From NCBI GenBank assembly GCA_026874595.1, contig CM049310.1:19136058-19200057 (forward strand): a stretch of 64,000 bases of DNA. Direction: 5' to 3'. This document shows positions 22,263-32,204 of this stretch, piece after piece (the first letter of the stretch is position 1; every line of letters begins with the position of its first letter). Source of the stretch: Sipunculus nudus. Taxonomy: Eukaryota > Annelida > Sipuncula > Golfingiida > Sipunculidae. The translations under genes and the position numbers were made by a program. Below the pieces are notes generated by a model. The model worked only from the letters and a program-made list of their open reading frames with translations, did no database searches and was not told where the DNA came from.

Positions 22263-24993
22263 GTACCGATGTAGTTGGAACTGTGAATCTGAAGTTTTCT
22301 TAAAATGCTGAATTTAGAAGACAAACCAAACCTAATTCAGTGAAAGACATTGAGGGTATCCATTTTCATGATATAAGGAATGTCTGAATGTGAAATCTCA
22401 ATAGACTAAGCATTCCAAACGAAGGGCATTAAAATACTGGACTGTAGACACTTACCATTATGTAATGTATGGACTGCATGGGCATATGGACTTTTTATTG
22501 ATTTACAGCAGAACCTGATGGGCAGAAAAAAAAATCAACTGTAAGGGAGGTGAAGGCTTTTAGCCTGGCATTGTGATTGAGGTTTTCAGATTTACATCAA
22601 AGCCGTAGCATGTTCATCTGCAGCATATTGTTCTGGCTCCGGACCATCAGTTGAAGTTAATCCACCTGATTCATCTTTACTTAGTCCAGAGTCATCCAAC
22701 ACCCTCCTGTATAACCTGCCACAATCAATGACCAAATGGACCTAAATCAAGTCACTATCGATCAGTCAAGGGTCCAGCTAATCTTGTAGTCAAACACTAA
22801 GCCACCTATTGTAACCAGGACCCAAGGCTTTAGAACAAATTAGCCAGCTTAATGGAGTTGCTACAGACCAGTCCTACCAGTGTCCACTTGTTTGCCAGTG
22901 GCAAACTAGTCAGGCAACATCTTCAATGACCCTTTGAAGGAAGTCCAGAGAGTGCTCAACAGAACATGCTTGGGAGTGAGGATACTTGTTGAATGATTGT
23001 ACTTCACACCAGTATTCCATGAAGACCTCAATACCCAGCAATCACAGATGGCCACCCTGTCCTTCTGTTTCAGTGCCTCTCACTCTGTCCTCTTCAGTCC
23101 CTTCACTACATGCAGATACTCCTGTTTAATGCATTGCTTTTTCCATCTTGGCTCCAGACATCTACTGTAAGAACTAAGTTTGACTAACCCTATGCTTTCT
23201 TGCCACATTTTGCCTTCTTATTTCTTTGAGTATTGGTTCTTATTTTGGTTAATTTGGACTATCTTCTTTCCCTTCCGCCTGACTTCCTCTTCCTCTGGCT
23301 TATCATGAAGTCTTTGTTTTGTCAATTACACTGTGCCTTGTCAGTTTCCATTTGCCTTCCACTCAATATATTATGTCTTTCCACTTTTAGGCTTCTATGT
23401 TTTCTTCTTAAAGTTCATTTTCTTTGTTATCCTCACTGACACTTTACTTTACTTTAGGTTGCGCTTCTTTATTCAGAACCTTGCACTTTCATTTTAATAT
23501 CTTTCTTTGTAGGCTGTTTACCAAGAGACTCATAGACTGTCATGGGGTCTTGGTCAAATGATTTCCACGTGAGAAAGATTTCTTGTAATATTTATTCTCC
23601 CATCTACTGTCAAAGCCTTTAATCATTGCTCTGACACCTCCACTTACAATTTATCCATGATTTAAGGTCTGAATGTACTTAACATGAATTTTCATGAATT
23701 ACAGATTTTTGTTTGACTCAGACATAGATTGTTTAAATGAACAAAGTCCTTTCCGTATTAAAGCATAAGTAAACTGTTTGTGAATCTACTTGGTAAAATA
23801 GACATAATTGTCAAAACTAAAAGCTGTCTTTATTTTATGAAAATATATTTGGAGCTCCCCCAGGAAGTTTTTCTCTAAAAAAATATAAGAAAGAGAGAGT
23901 TGTATATTCTTTCTCCAAGCAGCATAAATTTGTCTGGTCCTTCATTACTTGTGGAGCTGGATACTGTTGGGTGTTTTAAGCTGCGTGGAGGCTTATTTTA
24001 AGAGACAGGACATGACTGGCATCAGTTGTTTGACAGCAGGATACAGGGATTAAATGGACAGACAGACAGACTAGTCTTTTAGACCCTCCCTGATGTAACC
24101 TGCACTTTACCATTTAGGCTGGACTCCGGCTGAGTCAAATTCCTGCTGACAGACTACAAATGGAATCAAATTGCATGAAGACACTGCCTGGAGTCAGGAC
24201 TGCACACTTGACATGAGAGAAGCTTTGGTATTCCCCATGGCTGCTGTAAAAAGCTTCATCTTTCAGTGCTTATTGATTTTCCTGTGTTTAAATGTGGTGC
24301 GTGCCATCTAAAAAGCTTTGGGTGTATGAAAACATGCATGCCATCCCCCTGAGAAGCCAATCATCTATATTGAGGACAGACGCATATCCGATAAACCCAC
24401 ATCCTGATAGGATACAAGAAGGTAGCTGCCAGGCTACATCTCATCCCCGTCTAAAATCTGCCAAGAAACACTCAAAGGTACATTACGCTGACAGACAAAC
24501 ATCAAAATCTTTATGTCTCTGGCTGAAGTCAACCATGCATAACATGAGGATACTTAATTATTTAGAGTGTACTGTACAATGTGCAGGTACAGCACCATGC
24601 CTTCATCTCCCTGAAACAAAAGCATCAGAAGTCATGTCCTCAACATGCTTCCACAGACCTAGACTGATTTGTGCAGGATAGAAGTGGCCTTTTTAGGAGT
24701 AATGAAACAACGTAATTAATATTTATCCAGGCAATAATGTTGGATCCAGGGCAGATCTTGTCATTTTCCTTCCTTTGCTTTCCACTGAAGCACAGCTGAA
24801 TCTTATGGAATATGTGAGCACATACCAGCTTTCTCTACACCAGCTAAAGCCCATAATATCGAAAGTACCATACATAAGCATTTTTATACTTCCTGAAATT
24901 TTAATCAAGGCATGCAGACAATAAGAAATGTATACCCATAAGTTTCCAAATTGTGCTTCTTGTTATGTTAGATTTAACTTATGTAGAACTGTT

Positions 24994-25085
24994 CATAAAC
25001 CCATGAAACTTTGATAAACTCATGAATCTTTCATAAACTCTTGAAACTTTGATAAACTCATGAATCTTTCATAAACTCATGAAAA
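24994..25085. repeat. 38-bp tandem repeat, about 2.4 copies
   Basis: CATAAAC(C/T)C(A/T)TGAAACTTTG alternates with ATAAACTCATGAATCTTT. Copies start at 24994, 25032 and 25070. Confidence 0.88.
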
Positions 25086-27340
25086 TGTACATCAACTAGG
25101 AATCAGTTAATTCATTTTACTTTTTTCATTTAAACCTGAAAAGATTCCATAGCAGAGCCAGACAGACACTTGAAGTGCACTTTATTTGGTACATTTACTG
25201 CATGTGACTCATTCATTAAAACTTATTCATTAAAACTAATGGCTGTGCAATGATGAAATGAGTCCTTTTAAATTTATCCTTTCGCTGGAGTACATGGAAT
25301 GTTGGAAATCTGGTAGAGATGCATATTTGCATATCTTTCATGTTTGACCTGACACTGATAGGGTCAATTTGCATGAAGAAGCCAGTTAAGCTGCAATCAT
25401 CATGTGACCCAATGCAGAATCAGTTTTACTCCATGGCCATGTGATGAATATTCATGAAAGCTCAAGAATATGGTAAGGATTAGAAGACACATGAAGCAAT
25501 GACCACACATGATAAACAGAATTGTATCTGGAACACAAAATAGCGGTAAAGAACCAAGGTAACATTTCAGAAAGCTTAGGGCTCACCATGCCCATCTTCT
25601 CTTTATTGAAGAGCTGTAATAAATTCTTCTTTGGTTCAAGACTAAAAGATGAACATTTCAAAGTTTTAAAAGTTAATCTACTGGGGACAGCCAACTGTAA
25701 CACTAACCAAAATCCTACTGATCATTCATTTTCATTGTTTGTCAAGTATTAAAATTGATGCACCCTATAAGCTATTTCAGTGCTATTTATATACCTGAAG
25801 TTCATTTTATCTCTCTTTTTCATTTACTTTTGCTCACTCCAGGGCATAACTATATTTGCTCTGCCAGTTAACAACACATGGTCGTCCCAGAAACATTTAA
25901 AATCATGCACAGTGCCTTAGAGGCTTTGTGTTTAATTATGCATCAACTTTTATATGACAAATGCTGAAACATTAAGATGATTAATAAACACTTGCAGAGC
26001 ATAATTTCAAATGGATTGGCAAATATTTAACTTGTATGGGTTTTCGCACATACAGAGTTAAAGTAAAAGAAAATGAGGTTGACTAGAGCATAATATATAG
26101 CCATGGGCTAATATGTTTCATCATAATTTTGAACCCAGGCTCCACAGTTATGCTAATATGCTTGAAATCAATAATAATTCTCTGGGCTTCTATGGAAAAA
26201 ACACAATGGAAGGGCACAACAGAAGAGCAGATCAGGCTATAGGTTAACATAAAACTACTCGCAACCACCAGTTGCAGTGTTATCATTGCAGAGCCGTGGC
26301 TTAAAAAGAGTCAAAACCAGTTATTGCTGGGAACAAGTCTTGTAATAAAGGCATTCTGAGTATTTATTCAGAGCTGGTAATCAAAATGTGTCACTGAACG
26401 ATCGTGTGGCGATCACATGGCAACGCAGCCAATCCACAGGTATTGTTAGTGCTGCAGCTATTGATGAAGTTCACGCCAGACTGAGGCTGTGCATAAAAAT
26501 GTAAGCTTTGTGAAAAAAAAAAAAAATCAACAGCTGCTGTCTAGTGGCTTTTTTATTAACAGAAAATACCTCTTTATTGGTAAGTGGTATTGGTTGATGG
26601 TTATGATTCATACATGTATGACTCCCATCCTATGTTTTAAATATTTCATGTTAGTTACAATTACTGTAATGAAAGAGTTGAAAATGTTCCATACAACACA
26701 TGCGTGAGAACTCCAGCACTCAGTTACAATATCATACAAATGGAAAAAACTACCAATCAGTCTATGTGCAAGTCCCTGACAGGGTTTAAAATAAAATCTC
26801 TGATACCTTTATCATAAAATATTGAAACAAATGTCTCTGTTTCAAAATATTGCTTGGAAGATATCACAACATCGCACAACTGAGCAACCTAGTAAAACTT
26901 AGCATGTCTGCAGACTTGATCCAAAGGCAGAGAGCCAGGACAAGGATCCTGGGAGCCCTACGACAGCTATGGATTAGACATCATAGAGAATGACTCTATC
27001 TCATAACTGTAAATTTAACCCACTGACAAGATCATAATGAATTATATGTAACATAAGTTTAAACAATTCTCATTATACTCATTCTGAGAGGTCCTAAAAT
27101 AAGAGATTTTTTTCAGAAGGTTTCACTTGTATAAGGACTGCTGAGCTTGTATTGTAAGATCTTTACAAGCAGATATATGGACCATCCTTGTGTGAGAAAG
27201 AAAGAGAAGAGGCTGAGAGATAGTGAAGAGTTGTAATCTAACAGGTGGAGAGGTGTGTCAGATGTGAAAGGTTGAACTCAACCCTGCCTGGTTAACTTTA
27301 GTCTCACTGCCCTGTGGTTTAGGGAGCTGGCAATGTGGGA

Positions 27341-27376
27341 TAGACAGAGATATAGACAGAGATATAGACAGAAATA
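27341..27376. repeat. Three 12-bp units TAGACAGAGATA
   Basis: Perfect copies at 27341 and 27353, and a one-mismatch copy at 27365. They lie 33 bp inside the intron from the donor of the first DDR exon seen. Confidence 0.9.
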
Positions 27377-27409
27377 TAGCAAGTGAAGAGTTAATTGTCT
27401 GAGACCTAC

Positions 27410-27512
27410 CTGGCTGCCTGTGGTCCGACTGTTTCATGATGGTATGAGCTTGCTGTGATAGCGCTGTCTGGAATAGCACCAGACTGCATCCCTAGGGCAT
27501 CCCGACAGTTGG
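27410..27512 (-). CDS. DDR: DDR-like receptor, discoidin domain exon 1 of 4 (N-terminal part of domain)
   Basis: Internal exon of a discoidin domain receptor tyrosine kinase, a single-pass membrane receptor whose discoidin domain binds collagen in the known family members. On the minus strand it has an acceptor (TTTACAG) and a donor (GTAGGT). It is read as 2 nt, 33 codons, then 2 nt. The protein starts NCRDALGMQSGAIPDSAIT, matching the cysteine, LGM, IPD and IT(A)SS landmarks at the start of DDR discoidin domains. Numbering this Asn as 1, the first domain cysteine is Cys2. The stretch after SS is YHHETVGPQAA, with no Trp where vertebrate DDRs have one. The split codon (AG|A, Arg34) continues exactly into the exon at 19691-19832. 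The exon that should precede it, carrying the signal peptide and ending in phase 1, was not found up to position 64000. Confidence 0.9.
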
Positions 27513-30500
27513 CTGTAAATAAAATGAAACAAATATCAACAAAACATGACAGGCAGAAAACAATTAGAAAATGTTCTTTTTATTGACTGTAATTGGCTCG
27601 GAATCAGTTCTTCTTGGTTTCCACACGAGAAGATTTCTATTAAATGTGGTTTTGAAATATTATTTTCAAAGTTGTATAAATTCTGAATCAAAGGTATGTA
27701 TAACTTTATGATTTCATGTCAATTTGCAGGTAAAATGTCATCAAATTATATACTTCAAAGTTAATAATTTTCAAAGAAGGGCTTAAAGTGCACAATCACT
27801 AGTGTTGATCAAGATCTTGAAGGATGATAGGTTGTAGTTCAGATGACATTCATTCTATAAATCTAACAAAAAATACAGGACTAGAGTATGCAATTTATTA
27901 TGCAGAAATGGAAAAGTAATAGTTAACTCATTTCACTGGTTAAGTTAATGCTCATTTCACTGGTTAACTAAATTACTGGATCAAGCATGTTTAAATGAAG
28001 GAGCATTCAAATGACATAACTGGAAAGGTCAAGTTACCCATTGTATCTATCTGAACAATCAAGGGAAATGTTCCTTCTCTGGAGAAAACAGAAGATCAGT
28101 CAACAGATATTAATCTTTGCCCATGTATTGTACTAAAGGTTTAAAAATACGAGTCAACTTTCAATATGTATAGCAAGTTATCAGTTTGTATCATTGACAA
28201 AACATTTCTCAGCTGGGGTCACCACATACAAAGAATTAATCCAACAGCAGCAACTCTCAAATTAATTCCAGGAAAATAAACTTTCTCATAGTAGGTTAAA
28301 GCACACATCTGGCTGCCCTTCAAAGTAATATAGCTCCTGAAATTCAATCATTCATAAATCCATCACTATAAACTCAAATCATGCTGAACAGAAATGAAAT
28401 CTTGGGGCTGAAATGTGAGACATGTCTTTAAAGAAAAGATATTGATCTCTCTTGGAGGAAGAGATGATAACCTGTACACCAGGTTAAAATCACTTGTGAT
28501 CATCACTGTATGTACATCATCACTGGGCTGAGCCAGGCTTTCATCAGTATATGTACAAAAGCACAAAATCTGTTACATATCTCAATCTTCTGGGTCTGTG
28601 ATCATACCTGATCCCAGTTTATCAGGTGACCTGATTCTGTATTATCCTCTGGGTTTATGTGTAGGGGGTAATTTGAAGCCAAGGCTTAGAAATAAGGTGA
28701 GCTAGCTGGTAATATTAAAGACATAATGTAAAGATGCAATTAAGCTGACTTTTTGACAGCCTTTTCATGAAGGAAACCTTTAACTATAAACAAATACTTG
28801 CTGCTCAAAACCATTTTTCATAATTTATCAGAATTAAGATAAAAAGTTATTTAAAGATTAATCAGAATTTATTTTTTTATTTAATATTTTACATGTATTT
28901 TAATAGACACTTACTGAACTTAGTCCATATTTTCTCACAAAATAATGCATAATCATATTTTGCTAGACACTCACACCTACAATTGGTATATTAACTAGCT
29001 ATTAAGAAAATATACTTTAAATTTAATATAAGTTATTCACTGGTTTCTGGAATATAGTCTAATAAAATACACAAAGGATTCTCAAAAAGTGTTCTTATCA
29101 GATATGAGTTGAAAATAAAAGGGTTCTTTGCACACGGAAATTAATATAGGAGAATCTGTGTTGTACAAATGTTAGTACATCATCTTCTCAAGAGAAGAAG
29201 GTAAAAGCCCACTGAGGCACTGCATGGTTCTGCTATCACTATCTACAAACCTCTGTGGCTGTGTCATAAATTTTACCATACTGGTCACCTTATTAAATTT
29301 ACAGATTTCTCCCTGTCCCCCCCCCCCCCCCAGTCCTCTGGACAGGTAACATTTGATTATGTTTGAATGTCTGAGATATGCTAGATGCCAGCTGAAACAT
29401 GATCCATACACCAGCCCAGGGGTGTGGGATAAATACAGGTCTAGGTAAAGCAGAGGCTGCTACAGTCTGTATAAACGTTTCTACAGCAATCATTCTCACA
29501 CCCACTAGATCAGTGTGTGTATCCCTCCCAGGATACAGCAGGGACAGCGCTATTCAACAAGTGAGCTGGGATTCAGTTTGACCATGTGGATTAATGGATG
29601 CTACAGCTATATGTATTTTATTGTGATCAGAAGACCACTTTATCACTCCTATATACTTCAGGCTTTATTTTATAAGTTCTTTGCATTGCCCTTCCCTCCT
29701 CTTTATGATTATACCACCTGCACATGCGAGTTTCCCCGTGTGACTTACAAGTAAAGCAAGTAAACATTCTCCCAATTATTACTCCAGTAACAATGTATCC
29801 AAACAATTTATCCAGTTGCGGTCCTATGTCAAGCAGATTTTAAGCTGTATTATAAATTAATATCAGAGATTGTATTTTAAAACATCAGGAAAATCAAACA
29901 ATTAATTGTATATCCACAATATATGAGTAAACACATTTTGGTGATTATGGGGGCTGTGAGATGAGGATCCCAGGAACAATACTGAGAAACAGACATGATA
30001 ACCATCTATGTATTGATGTGTTCATTGTTTGAGTTAACACATGACTTTAAATAAAAACAGTCTGTTGTTAAAAGAAACTGAGCTCCAGCATTGCAGTGTG
30101 ACTGAAGAACAAGCAGGTACACAAAATATGCATGGAAACACCAGAAATGAACGCCTTTATTGATACATGTGGCAGTCAAGGGCAACAAGGAGTAACAAAA
30201 TGTCACAGAGCAGGTGGTGCTGGTTTATGGAATAGCAATGAGGATACACTGACAATTAATAGTCCTTTCAGCAAGGGGTTGAAGCAATAGGTACAGTCCT
30301 GGAATTAAAACAGTAAAGGATGACACATGCTCTGTCTGGGAACAATTGAAAGAATGATTACTACAAAACTGATATTATGCCATGGTGGAAGATACCAGCT
30401 GAGCTGAGAATCTAGAGACAAAAAGCAATATAACAGAAAAGGAATTAGTATGACTGAAATAACAATTAATCTTAAAAGTTGGAAGAATGATGAAGATATT

Positions 30501-31063
30501 AGAAGATATTGGATGGCTGATGAAGAAAGTTAAATGGAGATAATGGTACATAATGTGGTATAACATAAAGAATCAAATTCAAAACACATATCATGCAAAT
30601 AAAGATTATTTTCATGATTAATCATTAATCATCTCCTTATCTAGGGACCTTGTGGTATTATGAATCCTGTACATACACTGTTATATATATATCTATAAGA
30701 CATTTTCTGGAGAGACAGACACTGTTGTAAGGCTAAGATTCCTATGGGATACACCCTGGTAATTCAATATCCTACAAGTCTTTGTGACACTAAGTCTCCT
30801 GATCAGACTCTATAAAACTTAATTATCCCGCCTGACTTCCCATTCAGACAGTCACTATGTAGGAATAAGTAAATCCCCAGTGACTAAGTGGCCAGTTTGA
30901 CTAGCAATATCCCCCAGCCCTATTGTAGTCTAAGGAAACCTTAGATCTGGATAATGCACAAGATTCCTTGAAAACCATGGTTACTATGGAGAGCATCTCT
31001 CTTCACTGCATTCTTATCAAATTCAAGAGAAACTAGAATACTGGTAGTCGACAAGCGACTACG
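27513..31063. other. Noncoding DNA upstream of the first DDR exon seen
   Basis: Presumably the intron before the discoidin domain. It contains a run of 15 C at 29317-29331. Short ORFs around 29172-29754 overlap on both strands and have no signature. No signal-peptide exon was found. Confidence 0.5.
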
Positions 31064-31237
31064 TGTATCCGCCTAAATCAGAGTGGAACGGGTGAAGTGA
31101 GGCATGGATTGAGTGGCAAGGGGAAATAGAGTGTTGCATATTAGCATGGATGTCTGCAGCCAAATTGTGCATGTAGGTTGCCCCCCCTACCACAAAATCC
31201 TGAAAGCCGTCCAAGTTGTATACATATGCAAAATTTA

Positions 31238-31985
31238 AGGCAGATAAGTCAAACCACTACATGTATATGAGTGATTTTAGCCCGTGGCAGACAAACAGAT
31301 GGACGCTGAGCAAAAATGGTTGCAGGTGACGCCACCAGTTTTGCGTATGATAAAGAGCTATGTGAGAACAATACACATGCAAAACTTTGGCCCAATCGGT
31401 CAAACGGTTCCCAAGATATGAGCTTGGATGTCTGCTGCATAAACTAGAATGCAGGTGGCGCCACCTGTCATAAAATTAAGAGAGCTGTCGGGGATGTATA
31501 AACCTGCAAAATTTTAGGCAGATATGTCAAACCACTGCCGAGATATGAGTGATTTTATCCCATGGCAGACAAACAGACAGGAGCTGTGCAAAAATGGCTG
31601 CTGGTGGCGCCACCAGTTTTGCGTATGATGAAGAGCTCTGTGAGATCTATACACATGCAAAATTTTGGCCCAATCGGTCAAACGGTTCCCGAGATATGAG
31701 CTTGGATGTCTGCAGCGTAAACGTGAATGTAGGTGGCGCCACCTGTCATAAAATCAGAAGAGCTATCCAGGATGTATACGCATGCCGAATTTCAGGTGAA
31801 TTAGTCAAGTCACTGCAGAGATATGAGTGATTTTATCCCAAGGCAGACGAACAGATGGACACTGTGCAAACATGGTTGCAGGTGGCGACACCATTTTTTG
31901 TGTATGTTATAAAGCTCTCCAAGGGCTTCATTTGTGCAAAAAAATTTTCCTGATCGGTCAAACGGTTCCCGAGATATGTGGGTTT
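31238..31985. repeat. Higher-order tandem array, 278-bp period made of two related half-units
   Basis: AGGCAGAT(A)A/TGTCAA-type phrases start at 31238, 31516 and 31794, exactly 278 bp apart. The 12-bp palindrome GGTGGCGCCACC or a one-base variant lies at 31325, 31454, 31603, 31732 and 31881, with spacings 129, 149, 129 and 149. Each palindrome is followed by a related stretch (AGAGCT, GCAAAATTTT.GGC, GTCAAAC, CGAGATATGAG), so each 278-bp period is two diverged half-units. Confidence 0.9.
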
Positions 31986-32173
31986 ATGTGTGGAAACACA
32001 CTCACAAACGGACGCAGAGCGCAGAGGAAAGGTCAGAGGTCAAAACAAAATCGGGGCGCAGCAGTTCACATGTGACCCGAACATAATCCCGGGTTTCGTA
32101 AAATTCCGCCCAGCGGTTACGGAGGAGTTCTCCGGACACCTATGCGGGCCGGCGGCATGCAGCTGAAAACATA

Positions 32174-32203
32174 GTATCCGCAAAACTCTGTTTTGGCGGA
32201 TAC
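32174..32203. other. Terminal hairpin of the 31-32 kb element
   Basis: Arms GTATCCGC/GCGGATAC and AAAAC/GTTTT pair around a TCT loop with one bulged G. The outer right arm is also the terminal inverted repeat of the element. Confidence 0.8.
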
Positions 32204-32204
32204 A

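Larger units (their letters stand above)
20536..22265. mobile_element. Non-autonomous DNA element with long inverted repeats and 10-bp flanking direct repeat
   Basis: The left arm starting at 20541 (CTGGAGATCTCGGACC...) and the right arm ending at 22262 (...GGTCCCAGATCTCCAG) are inverted copies. They align over about 50 bp with few differences, including ACATCT(T/C)GGCCCACAC. Both arms are built from short repeats of the type ATCTCGGACCA and extend over roughly 100 bp (left) and 180 bp (right). The 10-mer CCGATGTAGT flanks the element at 20526-20535 and 22266-22275, as a target-site duplication would. Inside are a purine tract, a diverged internal direct repeat, and no transposase. A long TIR with a 9-11 bp duplication is compatible with a Mutator-like or foldback element; the superfamily is not proven. 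It sits in the DDR intron. Confidence 0.78.
19833..27409 (-). other. DDR intron between discoidin exons 1 and 2 (7,577 bp)
   Basis: GT-AG intron on the minus strand, phase 2. It holds the 1.7 kb inverted-repeat element at about 20536-22265 with its purine tract, a 38-bp tandem repeat at 24994-25085 and three 12-bp TAGACAGAGATA units 33 bp inside the donor. The 22.3-24.9 kb and 25.1-27.3 kb parts show no recognisable gene, only short chance ORFs on both strands. Confidence 0.85.
31064..32204. mobile_element. Inverted-repeat element carrying a 278-bp palindrome-containing array
   Basis: The left end TGTATCCGCC (31064-31073) and right end GGCGGATACA (32195-32204) are perfect inverted repeats, and the similarity extends inward through AAA..CAGAGT with one gap. 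The interior is a tandem array (see the separate entry). A 30-nt hairpin (32174-32203) forms the right end. Short ORFs at 31549-32166 merely read through the array and have no start context or domain. I see no clear target duplication (left flank ends CTACG, right flank starts ATTAA). Architecture and motif relate it to the repeat at 1.9-3.1 kb. Non-autonomous; superfamily unknown to me. Confidence 0.75.

Noticed and set aside
31549-32166. Plus-strand ORFs of 62-93 codons in the 31-32 kb element
   Set aside because: They simply read through the 278-bp array; frames break between units and no transposase motif is present.
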